Part shown: piece by piece, positions 16,825 through 25,697 of the stretch
How positions within the stretch are numbered: position 1 is the first letter of the stretch
Layout of the letters: each line of letters opens with the position of its first letter
Origin: an uncultured Lachnospiraceae bacterium
Lineage (GTDB): Bacteria > Bacillota > Clostridia > Lachnospirales > Lachnospiraceae
Direction of reading: 5' to 3'
NCBI GenBank assembly: GCA_902476265.1
Contig: CABSCP010000023.1
Coordinates: 1 to 64,000 of the forward strand
Length of the DNA stretch: 64,000 bases
The notes under the pieces: generated by a model
Seen by the model: only the letters and a program-made list of their open reading frames with translations
The model's database searches: none
What the model was told of the DNA's origin: nothing
Translations under genes and position numbers: made by a program

Positions 16825-17602
16825 GATCCGTGAACGTCTGAAAGCGGCGGCAGAACCGGATTATGCAAAATTTGCCGCCGGACTTTTGAGAAAGCCGGGG
16901 GAGGAGATCCCTTCCGGCAGCGCATCCCGGGTGTTGGGCGTGCGGCTTCCGGCCCTGCACCGGATCGCCCGGCAGCTGACAAGGGAAGGCTGGCGGGAAT
17001 CTCTGGAAGCGCTGGCTTCCGGGGAGGCGGGAGAGGCTTTCTTTGAGGAAATCATGCTTCGGGGATTTCTGATCGGCTGTGCCCGCATTCAGAACAATGG
17101 ACTTTCCGAACCGGACAACAGTGCAGGGAGAAGACGCGGGTGGCAGGAAGCGATCACGCTGCAGGAACAGTTTGCCCTGATTCGGGCCTTCCTTCCCGGG
17201 ATCGATAACTGGTCGCTGTGCGACAGCTTTTGCGTCGGATTAAAATTTGCGAAGGATTATCCTGCCCGGGTCTGGGATTTTTTGCAGCCTCTTTTACAGT
17301 CTGAAGAAGAGTTTGACGTCCGGTTTGCCCTGGTGATGATTCTCAACTATTTCATGAATGCAGAGTATATTGACAGGCTGTTTCCTGTATTCGATTCCAT
17401 CCGCCATGAAGGATATTATGTGAAGATGGCAAATGCCTGGGCGCTGTCTTTTTGCTATGTGAATTTTCCGGAAAAGACGGAAGCCTATTTAAAAAACAGT
17501 GCGCTGGATGATTTCACCTTTAATAAGGCATTGCAGAAGATTGTGGAGTCCCGCTGCATTTCGCAGGAAACCAGAGAGCATATCAAAAAAATGAAACGCT
17601 GA
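16793..17602 (+). CDS. DNA alkylation repair protein (AlkD-like HEAT repeat)
   Basis: Predicted 269-residue all-helical protein of the AlkC/AlkD-like DNA alkylation repair family. Visible features are VLGVRLPALHRIARQL near the N-terminus and the NWSLCDSFC motif in the middle. AlkD proteins remove alkylated bases without base flipping; here the specificity is inferred. The ATG at 16793 is preferred to one at 16754 because it lies behind GGAAGGACAGGAG, which leaves a 32-base overlap with the carbonic-anhydrase-like gene. A strong terminator follows. Confidence 0.85.
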   Translation: MSARLKTVQNEIRERLKAAAEPDYAKFAAGLLRKPGEEIPSGSASRVLGVRLPALHRIARQLTREGWRESLEALASGEAGEAFFEEIMLRGFLIGCARIQNNGLSEPDNSAGRRRGWQEAITLQEQFALIRAFLPGIDNWSLCDSFCVGLKFAKDYPARVWDFLQPLLQSEEEFDVRFALVMILNYFMNAEYIDRLFPVFDSIRHEGYYVKMANAWALSFCYVNFPEKTEAYLKNSALDDFTFNKALQKIVESRCISQETREHIKKMKR

Positions 17603-17607
17603 AAAAG

Positions 17608-17642
17608 GAGAAGGGCGGCTGTGCAAAACAGCTGCCCTTCTC
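17608..17642 (+). terminator. Strong hairpin terminator between convergent genes
   Basis: Fifteen-base arms at 17608-17622 and 17628-17642 (GAGAAGGGCGGCTGT against ACAGCTGCCCTTCTC, one G-U pair) with a five-base loop are followed by AGGTATTTTTATT. It ends the DNA repair gene on the plus strand and abuts the end of the convergent nuclease-like gene. Confidence 0.85.
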
Positions 17643-17650
17643 AGGTATTT

Positions 17651-18553
17651 TTATTGTGTGCAGGGAATTACGATTCCTGTTTTATCAATAAAATCCTGGA
17701 TACTTTCAGCCCTGGCGGCCAGTTTCAGCCAGTCATCCAAAATAGAAGAATCTTTTTGTGTCATCACAATTTCTTTAATGGAATTCGGAATGGTGCCGTA
17801 ATCCTCCAATAGTTTCAAAATGGATTCTGCTTGGGTGATACGGGCAACTTTTTGCTTTTCCAAATATAAAAAATCTTCAAAAGTCATATATTCCAGTTCC
17901 ACCTCCGGGTCGATTTTTATGTTGTTTACATATCTGTGTATTTTTTTCAGGACATCACTGGTGGCATTTTCTGCAGAACTGTTTTGGAAATATTGCAGCA
18001 TCTCCTTAATCTGGGGATTTCCCCCCTTACTGCCGCCAGTGTAAAAGTAGATGAACTGCAGGCCGTCCTCATAGTCCATGTCCGGCAGTTCCTGGCATTT
18101 GTTGCTGACTGTGTACATCATGTAGTCATAGCCGAAAGGGTCATAGGTTGTGATGGAAATCACGTACAGGTTGGGGAGTCTGGCAAAATTTCGTTCCCCG
18201 GATTTCAGATAACGGCTGTCGATTTTCGCCTGGTAGAATCGGTTGTGCCTGGGCAGATCCAGATTGTTTTGCAGATGAGGTTCCAGGTCATAGACATTTA
18301 ATACGGGAAGAGATTTGGCGTCATCCGGTATTTCTTCAATTTCCACATCCATGCGGATGCCCCTGTGCTCAGGGGTGAGGCCGGGAACAGACCGCTGGGA
18401 ATGGATGCGGATGTCGCCGATTTCGCGTTGAAGCAGCACGGAAAGGACCTCCCGGCAGAAAGGAACGCCTACATCGGGATTGCTGGTGATGGCGTTCATG
18501 AGAAAGTCATCCATGAGGTCAAGCTTTTCTAAAGGTTTTACAGTGTAACTCAT
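17651..18553 (-). CDS. Rpn/PD-(D/E)XK family nuclease-like protein
   Basis: A 300-residue protein of the recombination-promoting nuclease (transposase-like) family. It begins MSYTVKPLEKLDLMDDFLMNAI and carries RMDVEIEE, then a conserved YQAKIDSRYL and YVISITTYDPFG, elements seen in this nuclease superfamily. The ATG at 18553 with GGAGG upstream is chosen over a start 66 bases earlier. Members promote RecA-independent recombination in E. coli, but most are uncharacterised and occur in many paralogues in clostridia. No terminal repeats surround it, so it is not a mobile element itself. Confidence 0.8.
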   Translation of the reverse strand: MSYTVKPLEKLDLMDDFLMNAITSNPDVGVPFCREVLSVLLQREIGDIRIHSQRSVPGLTPEHRGIRMDVEIEEIPDDAKSLPVLNVYDLEPHLQNNLDLPRHNRFYQAKIDSRYLKSGERNFARLPNLYVISITTYDPFGYDYMMYTVSNKCQELPDMDYEDGLQFIYFYTGGSKGGNPQIKEMLQYFQNSSAENATSDVLKKIHRYVNNIKIDPEVELEYMTFEDFLYLEKQKVARITQAESILKLLEDYGTIPNSIKEIVMTQKDSSILDDWLKLAARAESIQDFIDKTGIVIPCTQ

Positions 18554-18717
18554 TTTCCTCCGTTTCCGGCAGAGCTGAAAAAGGTCATGAAAAAACCACA
18601 CAAACTTCCGGCCTGCCAATATTTAAGATTGTATCGTGAGTGAAAAGAGGCGAAATGCCGGAATTTTAGCCTGGCAGAGAATGCCGTTACGGCGGCAGGC
18701 GAAAAGATTTTCACTTC

Positions 18718-18745
18718 ACCGGGAACCTATCAGCAGGCTCCCGGT
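18718..18745 (-). terminator. Weak hairpin downstream of the GNAT operon
   Basis: Ten-base arms ACCGGGAACC (18718-18727) and GGCTCCCGGT (18736-18745) pair with one mismatch. On the minus strand they lie just after the acetyltransferase gene and are followed by a moderately T-rich stretch. Probable terminator of the LytTR-DUF3021-GNAT run. Apart from this I see nothing in the 18554-18789 gap. Confidence 0.45.
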
Positions 18746-18789
18746 TGATGAAATCATCATAGGACAAAAAAGTGAAAAAGTCAATGCTG

Positions 18790-19278
18790 TTAATAGTCAA
18801 ATCTGTTATCTCCAACAGTGATATGGGTTGTGAGCTTCTCGTCTTTAAACGGTCTGCGTATTTCAATCAGATTCAGAACGGTATATCCCTTATTGCGTAG
18901 AAAATTAATGATGCGCTGATTATTGGGGTGGACGTATTGGAACAGAGTATCCTGTTCATGGCTTTCCGCAAGCGCTTCCGCTTTTTCAAACAGGGCGGAA
19001 GCAATACCTTTCCGGCGGTATTCCTCCTTTACATACAGGGATTCCACCCATACAATGGGATCTTCTACGCGGCACACCATATAACCGATCGATTCGGTTC
19101 CTTCTACAGCGGTATAGACCGGATAACCGGCCTGAAAATATTCCTGTATTTCTTCCAGGCCGCTTTGAAGATCAGGGTTAGAAACGATATTTTTAAAGGC
19201 GTTTAGTTCCACTCGGAAAGCGGCCGCCAGGGGCGCAAGCGACAGGGCGTCTTTTTCTTCTGCTTTGATGATTTCCAT
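18790..19278 (-). CDS. GNAT family N-acetyltransferase
   Basis: A 162-residue acyl-CoA-dependent acetyltransferase with a full GNAT core. Motif A is VKEEYRRKGIASALFEKAEALA (shortened here to its RRKGIA acetyl-CoA loop), preceded by WVESLYV on strand 4 and followed by the strand 5 and helix region ending in NFLRNKGY. Substrate unknown; similar proteins acetylate aminoglycosides, polyamines or protein N-termini. It follows the DUF3021 gene by one base and is probably co-transcribed. Confidence 0.88.
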   Translation of the reverse strand: MEIIKAEEKDALSLAPLAAAFRVELNAFKNIVSNPDLQSGLEEIQEYFQAGYPVYTAVEGTESIGYMVCRVEDPIVWVESLYVKEEYRRKGIASALFEKAEALAESHEQDTLFQYVHPNNQRIINFLRNKGYTVLNLIEIRRPFKDEKLTTHITVGDNRFDY

Positions 19279-19279
19279 A

Positions 19280-19687
19280 TCAGTTTTCCCTCCCGGCGAT
19301 TAGTTCATTGATTTCGTCCGCCTGCAGCTGACGGCGTTTCCTGAAATAGCTGAAAATGGCGGTAATCACGAGAATGAAGATGATCGTTGCAGCGATCAGA
19401 CGATACGGATCAAACGTCCCGTTGTAAAAGAGATAGCGGGAAAAAAACAGGAGGGAGATGGCATACAGGATCACGGATTCCGTGATACAGTAATGGCTCC
19501 ATTTTTTGAAGTCAATCAGAGAGAGCAGCGCGTCGATTCCCTGGCTGACGACTAAAAAGGCAAACAGATAAAAAACGAACGGATCGGCAGTATAGCCATT
19601 GATGATATTCAGGAGCAGGTTAAGGAGGATGGTCAATGTAAAGCAAATGCTGACGGACGGAATGATTTTTTGAATGAGTGTTTTCAT
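19280..19687 (-). CDS. DUF3021 membrane protein
   Basis: A 135-residue membrane protein with four hydrophobic segments (around residues 8-28, 38-58, 70-88 and 98-118). In Firmicutes such proteins are coded directly after a small LytTR regulator, exactly as here (four-base overlap). The pair is thought to work together, the membrane protein probably influencing the regulator, but the signal is unknown. Confidence 0.82.
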   Translation of the reverse strand: MKTLIQKIIPSVSICFTLTILLNLLLNIINGYTADPFVFYLFAFLVVSQGIDALLSLIDFKKWSHYCITESVILYAISLLFFSRYLFYNGTFDPYRLIAATIIFILVITAIFSYFRKRRQLQADEINELIAGREN

Positions 19688-20130
19688 GCTTTTGCTCCTT
19701 TCAGTTTATCTTTTAGAGGCTCGATGTAATTGCGGGTTATGACCAGTTTTTCACCGTTCTGCAGTTCTGCTTCCAGACGGTGGTTGCCGATCGGGCGGAC
19801 ACATTTCAGATAGCCGGTGTTGACGATGCAGCTTTTGCTGATTCTGGTAAAAGAGGTGCGGGCCAGCTTTTCCTCCAGCGCGGTCAGGGTTTCCCGGCTG
19901 GAATAGACCTCTTTTTCCAGGTAGAGAAAAGATTTGCCGTCGGCGGAATCCAGGTAATAGATTTGTTCCAGCGGCAGCTGGTATTCCCGGTCGTTCAGAT
20001 AGCCGGTCAGGGAAAAGCAGTATTGGCGGATCAGCCCTGTCAGATGTGTCAGGCGGGAATCCATGTGGGCACAGTTTATGATGATTTCGGTTTCAGGACA
20101 GGAGAGATCCTGATTGATGATCAGTTTCAT
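19684..20130 (-). CDS. LytTR domain transcriptional regulator
   Basis: A 148-residue protein with a C-terminal LytTR DNA-binding domain (from about residue 50: LPLEQIYYLDSADGKSFLYL, then SFTRISKSCIVN and VITRNY). There is no receiver domain, so it is not a classic response regulator. Its short N-terminal region may sense or dimerise. It heads a minus-strand operon with DUF3021 and GNAT genes. It faces a second LytTR regulator 251 bases away on the other strand. Confidence 0.85.
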   Translation of the reverse strand: MKLIINQDLSCPETEIIINCAHMDSRLTHLTGLIRQYCFSLTGYLNDREYQLPLEQIYYLDSADGKSFLYLEKEVYSSRETLTALEEKLARTSFTRISKSCIVNTGYLKCVRPIGNHRLEAELQNGEKLVITRNYIEPLKDKLKGAKA

Positions 20131-20302
20131 TTATTTGGTCCTCCTCATGCAATGGGATGATCAGGCAATACCGGCCTGTAATTGCTGATGGGTTTATTAT
20201 ACGGGGAGAAAACAGAAATTACAACGGCCCAAAGGTCAGATGCCCGACAGGGCGATGAAATGCCGTCAGGCAGGGAAGACACCATCAAAATTTCCTCCCG
20301 CG

Positions 20303-20331
20303 TTGCTTTTTATCCCGGAGTCATATAAAAT
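20303..20331 (+). promoter_or_regulatory. Candidate promoter for the LytTR/GHKL two-component operon
   Basis: TTGCTT (20303-20308) and TAAAAT (20326-20331) are separated by 17 bases and lie 50 bases before the response-regulator start. Both hexamers match the consensus partly. The 251-base divergent gap also has GC-rich short repeats near 20230-20280 (CCCGACAGGGCG, CCGTCAGGCAGGG) of unclear role. Confidence 0.4.
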
Positions 20332-20381
20332 GAGATAGAGGTCAGAAACGGCAGTTTTTTGCCTGAAAGGACGGAAAGCTT

Positions 20382-21098
20382 ATGATAAGAGTTGCCATTG
20401 TAGAGGATGAAAAAGCCCACGTACAGATATTGGAAGAGTATTTGAAGCGTTTTGAAGAGGAAAACGGGGTATCCTTTCAGATCAGCGTCTTTGGGGATGG
20501 CCTGGATATTGTGACGGACTATAAGGCGGAATACGATATCATCCTTTTGGACATTCAGATGAAGCATCTGGACGGGATGAAAACAGCGGAGAAAATCCGG
20601 GAAATGGACGAAGATGCAGCATTCATTTTTATCACTTCAACTGTGCAGTATGCGGTGCAGGGGTATCTGGTGGACGCCCTTGGGTATGTGGTGAAGCCCG
20701 TTTCCTATCTGGCTTTTTCAAAGATCCTGCAGAAAGCGGTGCGGCAGGCCGGCGAGAAGCAGGAGAAAAGCTATTTAAAGATTGAGGTGGAGGGCGGCTA
20801 TCTGCGGGTGGAGCTTTCCCGGATTTCTTATATCGAGAGTCAGCGCCACAATATTGTGGTCCATTCTTCCAAGGGGGATTTTCTGACTGCCGGGCCCATG
20901 AAAAAGATGGAAGAGCAGCTGATGCAGAAAAATTTTGCGAAATGCCATAATGCCTATTTGGTGAATCTGCAGAATGTGGCGGGGATTGTCCAGAACAATG
21001 TGCTGCTGGACCGGGATTTAAGCCTGCCTATCAGCCGCACCAGGAAGAAAGCGTTTATGGATGCGCTGACGGATTATATAGGGGGGGTGCGCCGATGA
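20382..21098 (+). CDS. LytTR-family response regulator (AgrA/AlgR-like)
   Basis: Response regulator of 238 residues. The N-terminal receiver domain has the acidic pair EDE near residues 8-10, the phospho-acceptor in IILLDIQM (about Asp58) and a Lys in VVKPVS. The C-terminal LytTR domain starts near residue 130 and includes ISYIESQRHNIVVH and FAKCHNAYLVN. It overlaps the downstream kinase gene by four bases, forming a two-component pair of the Agr/Bln type that often controls peptide signalling or bacteriocin genes. No peptide precursor gene is seen nearby. Confidence 0.92.
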   Translation: MIRVAIVEDEKAHVQILEEYLKRFEEENGVSFQISVFGDGLDIVTDYKAEYDIILLDIQMKHLDGMKTAEKIREMDEDAAFIFITSTVQYAVQGYLVDALGYVVKPVSYLAFSKILQKAVRQAGEKQEKSYLKIEVEGGYLRVELSRISYIESQRHNIVVHSSKGDFLTAGPMKKMEEQLMQKNFAKCHNAYLVNLQNVAGIVQNNVLLDRDLSLPISRTRKKAFMDALTDYIGGVRR

Positions 21099-22411
21099 AC
21101 TTACCTTCCCTGATGGATACGCCCAGACTCTATACCGCGCTGGCGGAATGGGGCGCCTGTCTGGTTTATATTCTGATCCTGCGCCGGAAATTGTCCGGGA
21201 AAATGCTTGCGGGCGCTGTGGCGGGAGCGCTGCCGGTTTTTATCGGATATCATCAGCTGGCGGGGATTCTGCCGCTGTGGCTGTGGATTCCCGGCATGGT
21301 CGGTGCGATCGGACTGATGTATGGTTTTCTTCATTTTACATGCGACGGGACCTGGATGGACAGCGCCTATTGCTGTGTCCGGGCTTTTGTGTTGGCGGAA
21401 TTCACCGCTTCTTTCCACTGGCAGCTTTATGTCTGGTGGGCGGAAACCTATGGACGGGGCAGTCTGCCGGTGTCCGTGATCACCATGCTGGTGTTTTATG
21501 CGGTGGTGTATACGGGCTATTATTTTCTGGAGAAAGGGCAGATTCCCGGCGATGAACGGATGAATGTAAACGGCAAGGAACTGTTTGGGGCGGCGCTCAT
21601 CGCGCTCTGTGCGTTTACCATCAGCAATCTCAGCTTTGTGACGCCCAACACCCCTTTTTCCAGCGCGGCCAGATCCATTCTCTATGTGCGTACGCTGGTG
21701 GATTTCAGCGGCCTTGTGATGCTTTTTGCGCTGCAGGACAAGCGGGAGGAACTCAGGATGCGGAGCGAGAATCAGGCCATGAATATCATTCTCCAGCACC
21801 AGTATGACCAGTACCGTCTTTCCATCGATAATATCGAATTGCTGCGCAGGGAATTCCACGATCTGAAGCATTATATGATTGCCATCCGCTCCGAGAAGGA
21901 TCCTCAGAAAAAAGAGCAGTATCTGTTGGAAATGGAAGAGGCGATTCTGACGCAGGAGGCTCTCACCAATACCGGGAACGGGGTGCTGGATGTGATTCTG
22001 ACCACAAAAAGCACTTATTGTATCCAGAACAATATCAACTTCACCTGTATGGCGGACGGCAGTCTGATTTCTTTTTTGCACGTTAAGGATATCTGTTCTA
22101 TTTTCGGCAATGCGCTGGACAATGCGATTGAGTGTGTGTCTCAGTTTGAGGATCCGGAAAAGCGGTTGATCACGCTTTCCATGTATCAGCAGAACCGGCT
22201 ATTGATGATCCAGTGTGAAAATTACACGGAACGGGAGCTTTCTTTAAAAAAAGATGAACTGCCAAAGACCACAAAAAAGGACGGCAGCTATCACGGCTAC
22301 GGTTTAAAAAGTATTCGGCACGCTGTGCAGAAATACGGCGGTTCCATGACGCTGCACGCTCAGGACAATTGGTTTACGCTGCAGATTCTGATCCCGCTGG
22401 CAGAAAATTGA
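21095..22411 (+). CDS. GHKL-type sensor histidine kinase (AgrC-like)
   Basis: Membrane sensor of 438 residues with six or so hydrophobic segments in the first 220 residues, then a coiled helix with the phospho-acceptor region REFHDLKHYM and a GHKL ATPase domain: DICSIFGNALDNAIE (N box) and HGYGLKSIRHAVQKYGG (G box). The arrangement is that of AgrC-type receptors for extracellular peptides. It is the partner of the LytTR regulator in the same operon. The ligand is unknown. Confidence 0.9.
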   Translation: MNLPSLMDTPRLYTALAEWGACLVYILILRRKLSGKMLAGAVAGALPVFIGYHQLAGILPLWLWIPGMVGAIGLMYGFLHFTCDGTWMDSAYCCVRAFVLAEFTASFHWQLYVWWAETYGRGSLPVSVITMLVFYAVVYTGYYFLEKGQIPGDERMNVNGKELFGAALIALCAFTISNLSFVTPNTPFSSAARSILYVRTLVDFSGLVMLFALQDKREELRMRSENQAMNIILQHQYDQYRLSIDNIELLRREFHDLKHYMIAIRSEKDPQKKEQYLLEMEEAILTQEALTNTGNGVLDVILTTKSTYCIQNNINFTCMADGSLISFLHVKDICSIFGNALDNAIECVSQFEDPEKRLITLSMYQQNRLLMIQCENYTERELSLKKDELPKTTKKDGSYHGYGLKSIRHAVQKYGGSMTLHAQDNWFTLQILIPLAEN

Positions 22412-22474
22412 AGGCCCCGCGGACAGGAGAGGCATCGTTAAAAAGGAAAGCAGCCTGTCATAATACGTTCTTTG

Positions 22475-22524
22475 ATCGAGAAAAACGGGACTGTTGCATC
22501 AGCAACAACCCCGTTTTTCTCGAT
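22475..22524. terminator. Bidirectional terminator between convergent operons
   Basis: Fifteen-base perfect arms, ATCGAGAAAAACGGG at 22475-22489 and its complement at 22510-22524, contain an inner GTTGC/GCAAC stem. The A-run/T-run in the arms gives U-rich 3' sides in both directions, serving the histidine-kinase operon and the GH3 operon. Confidence 0.85.
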
Positions 22525-22574
22525 AGTATCACATTGTGGTTTTGATCCCGTCAGCCGGATGGGTCCGGTCCGTT

Positions 22575-25001
22575 TTAAGAGAGCTTTTTTTCATACTCCC
22601 GGTTGGCTTTCCTGTTTGAGAAAAAGCCGCCGATGATCTTTTTCATTCCCTTAAAGAAGTGACCGTTCACCGCTTCCACCATGCCGTCCGCCATTTCCAT
22701 GCTCACCGCACCCTGGGTCATTTTGGCGATGCCGCGGAAGGGCATGTTATAAATGAAGAGGATATTCAGATCGGGTTTTCCTTTGGCTTCGCTCTTTTTC
22801 TTCATGTTGGTGAGAATTTTGTAAATCAGTCTCGCCAGGCCGCTTTTTGCGTAGTACATCTGGCAGATGGCGTCATTACGGCCCAGGTTTCCGGACCAGC
22901 GGCCGTTGGGAATTTCGTGACCCAGTAGGATTGTAAACTCTGCGTCCGGCACTTCCTGGACCCGGCCGGAGAAATAAGAAGGCATTTTGGAGGCTTCATA
23001 GGGGAAACAGTCCGTTGTGCCCTTTACGAAATGGGCGCAGGTGAGGCGGATATCGGAAACACTGGCGCCGATAAAAAGGGTGTATTCGCCGGTTTCTGTC
23101 TCCCAGCCGTTGGTTTTCACATTCCAGTAACGGAAGGTCTTATCATCAAAGGTAATCCGGACTTCTTTGCTTTCGCCTGCTTTCAGAGATACCTTTGCAA
23201 AGCCCTTCAGCTCTTTTGCGGGACGGAAAATCCGGCCGCTGGGGCCGCCAACGTAGAGCTGGGCCACTTCCGCGCCGTCCCGGTTTCCGGTGTTTGTGAG
23301 GGTGAAGGATACGCCCTGTTCATCCGCTTTCAGGTCGGAATAGGCGAAGGTGGTATAGGACAGTCCGTAGCCGAAGGGGAACCGGACGTTCACTTTGGCG
23401 GTGTCATAGTAGCGGTATCCCACAAAGATGCTTTCCCGGTATTCGGAGTTGCGTTCGGAGCCGGGGAAATTCCGGAAGGCCGGAGTGTCCTCATAGCAGA
23501 GAGGGTAGGTTTCGCTCAGACGGCCGGAAGGATTGATCCTGCCTGTGAGTGCATCCAGCGCCGCAAGCGCGCCCGCCTGGCCGCCCAGGTAGCCGTGGAG
23601 AATGGATTTACAGCAGTAGTGCCAGGGCATTTCGATGGCGGAGCCGGCGCTTAAAACACCCACGATATTGGGATTTACCTTTGCCAGCGCTTCCAGCAGC
23701 TCAATCTGGTTCTGGGGAATGCGCATATGGGTGCGGTCCAATCCTTCGGATTCGCTCAGTTCATCCAGACCGAAGCAGTAGATTACCACATCCGCCATCT
23801 GGGCCAGGTCCAGAGCAGCTTTTCTGAGTGTGTCATCCGCTTCGCCGGTGCGGCGGTAGCCGTTCACACAGCCGATGCAGTTCAAGGGGTATTCCCGGAT
23901 GGAGTCAGCCATGCTTTCCACTTTGGTGGCGTTTACCATGGAGGAACCGGCGCCCTGATATCTGGGGGTGAATGCGAAGTCTCCGATCAGGGCCACTTTG
24001 GCATTTTCCTGCAGGGGGAGCAGAGGGGTGGGACTGCCGTCGTTTTTCAGGAGGACAATGCTTTCCTGGGCCGCTTTTTTTGCCAGCTCATGGTGCGCCT
24101 GCCTGTCAAATTCCTTTTTATAGTGTTTTCTGTTTTCGGAAAGGGTGAGTACAGCGTCCAGCAGATCATCCACACAGGTGTCCAGCTCTTCTGTTTTGAG
24201 ACTGCCGTCGTTCACCGCGGCGATCAGTTCCCGGGCGGGAGCCAGACCGGGGGTGGGCATTTCCACGTTGGATCTGCATTTCACGGCTTTCACATGGTCG
24301 TTGGATGCGCCCCAGTCGGTGACCACGATGCCGTCAAATCCCCATTCTTTTCGGAGAATATCCAGTAAGAGGTGTTCGTTTTCGTTGGCATATACGCCGT
24401 TGATCTCGTTGTAGCTGGTCATGATGGATTTGGCGCGGCCTTCTTTTACGGCAATTTCAAATCCGGTCAGATAGATTTCCCGGAAGGTCCTCTCATCCAG
24501 CACAGAGTTCATGGCCATCCGGCGGAGTTCCTGACTGTTTACGGCAAAGTGTTTTGGGCAGGCATAGAGACCTTTGGACTGGATCCCTCTTACATAGGAA
24601 GCCGCCATTTTACCCGCAAGATAAGGGTCTTCGGAAAAATATTCAAAGTTCCGGCCGCACAGAGGGCTTCTTTTGATATTCAGGCCGGGGCCTAAAAGAA
24701 CGTCCACGCCCAGAGCGGCGGCCTCTTCTCCCAGCGCTTTTCCCACTTCTTCCCCAAGGGCAGGGTCCCAGCTGTTGGAAATCGTGGCGGCTGTGGGAAA
24801 ACAGGTGGCGGGGACGGATGCGTTCAGGCCCAGATGATCCCCCGCGCCTTCCTGTTTACGGACTCCGTGAGGGCCGTCTGAAAAGAAGACAGAGGGAATG
24901 CCCAGGCGGTTAATCTTTCTGGATTCCCATTCCGAAGCGCCGCTTAAAACAGCCGCTTTTTCTTCCAATGTCATTTTTGCTATTAAATCCGCGTGTTTCA
25001 T
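22575..25001 (-). CDS. GH3 beta-glucosidase-type glycosidase, cytoplasmic
   Basis: An 808-residue family 3 glycosidase in normal domain order: TIM-barrel domain with KHFAVNSQE and nucleophile Asp229 in VVTDWGA, then the alpha/beta domain beginning ESIVLLKNDG near residue 310, then a fibronectin III-like domain (near 560-650). It lacks a signal peptide. About 110 extra residues at the C-terminus (KILTNMKKKSEAKGK and following) are unusual for a plain beta-glucosidase. Substrate specificity (glucoside, xyloside or other) cannot be told. It begins one base beyond the GtrA-like gene stop and is the last gene of a three-gene operon. Confidence 0.9.
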   Translation of the reverse strand: MKHADLIAKMTLEEKAAVLSGASEWESRKINRLGIPSVFFSDGPHGVRKQEGAGDHLGLNASVPATCFPTAATISNSWDPALGEEVGKALGEEAAALGVDVLLGPGLNIKRSPLCGRNFEYFSEDPYLAGKMAASYVRGIQSKGLYACPKHFAVNSQELRRMAMNSVLDERTFREIYLTGFEIAVKEGRAKSIMTSYNEINGVYANENEHLLLDILRKEWGFDGIVVTDWGASNDHVKAVKCRSNVEMPTPGLAPARELIAAVNDGSLKTEELDTCVDDLLDAVLTLSENRKHYKKEFDRQAHHELAKKAAQESIVLLKNDGSPTPLLPLQENAKVALIGDFAFTPRYQGAGSSMVNATKVESMADSIREYPLNCIGCVNGYRRTGEADDTLRKAALDLAQMADVVIYCFGLDELSESEGLDRTHMRIPQNQIELLEALAKVNPNIVGVLSAGSAIEMPWHYCCKSILHGYLGGQAGALAALDALTGRINPSGRLSETYPLCYEDTPAFRNFPGSERNSEYRESIFVGYRYYDTAKVNVRFPFGYGLSYTTFAYSDLKADEQGVSFTLTNTGNRDGAEVAQLYVGGPSGRIFRPAKELKGFAKVSLKAGESKEVRITFDDKTFRYWNVKTNGWETETGEYTLFIGASVSDIRLTCAHFVKGTTDCFPYEASKMPSYFSGRVQEVPDAEFTILLGHEIPNGRWSGNLGRNDAICQMYYAKSGLARLIYKILTNMKKKSEAKGKPDLNILFIYNMPFRGIAKMTQGAVSMEMADGMVEAVNGHFFKGMKKIIGGFFSNRKANREYEKKLS

Positions 25002-25002
25002 A

Positions 25003-25593
25003 CTATTTCTCCTGTTTGAAAATGATCTTCATGATCGGGAAGAATACCCAGAAGGAAATCACACAGTTGATGAGCATGGTGATGATGTCGGCCACGGTCA
25101 TGCCCGCGCCTTCGCCCATCAGGTTCATGAAGAAATTGTAAATGGGTGTTTTATAAAGTCCCTGCAGGGCTGCTGCGCCAACGGAGATGATCACCCATGC
25201 GATAAAATACCACACTGCGGCTTTCGCCACGCTGGTGTTGGATTTAAAAGTCACATTCCTCTGAAGGAAAAAATTGATGATCTGGGCGATCAGCAGGGTG
25301 ATTTCCACCGCGAGGAAATAAGCGAGACCACCGCCACCGCCGTTTCCGATGGCGCCGGAGGCATAGTCAAATACATAGTAGATGCTGCCGTCCAGATTGT
25401 GTCCCACGGGGAGGATCTGGAAGTTGGTGCTCACCAGGGAGGTGAAGCCGAACAGATATTTGATGAGGGGCATTAAAATCATCTGCAGGACGGTGACGCC
25501 GTTGCTGATGATGAAGAAAACGATGAACTGGGCGACAGAGGGGTGCTTTTCCTGAAAGCGGCCCCAGGGGCCTTTGGCTGCGCTCTTTTCCAT
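25003..25593 (-). CDS. GtrA-like membrane protein
   Basis: A 196-residue protein with four hydrophobic segments, resembling GtrA/DPMS-type small membrane proteins involved in translocating lipid-linked sugars. Characteristic is FFLQRNVTFK after the third segment. A glycine-rich, poorly conserved loop with GGGGG lies near residue 100. The ATG at 25593 has GGAGAG upstream. It is placed between two GH3 genes, which suggests a role with the glycosidases at the membrane, but the function is not known. Confidence 0.75.
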   Translation of the reverse strand: MEKSAAKGPWGRFQEKHPSVAQFIVFFIISNGVTVLQMILMPLIKYLFGFTSLVSTNFQILPVGHNLDGSIYYVFDYASGAIGNGGGGGLAYFLAVEITLLIAQIINFFLQRNVTFKSNTSVAKAAVWYFIAWVIISVGAAALQGLYKTPIYNFFMNLMGEGAGMTVADIITMLINCVISFWVFFPIMKIIFKQEK

Positions 25594-25697
25594 AGCAATA
25601 ACTCTCCTTTTTGAAGAGGAAGCGGCACCCTGTACAGACACGATGCCGCTTCCCGTCTCATTTTTTTATCCGGCGTCAGGCAAAGCCGGGGTGGTGC

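Noticed and set aside
17651..18553. Insertion sequence around the Rpn-type transposase-like gene
   Set aside because: No terminal inverted repeats or target duplications were seen on either side.
21101..22081. 326-codon reverse frame over the histidine kinase gene
   Set aside because: Shadow of a well-supported kinase gene.
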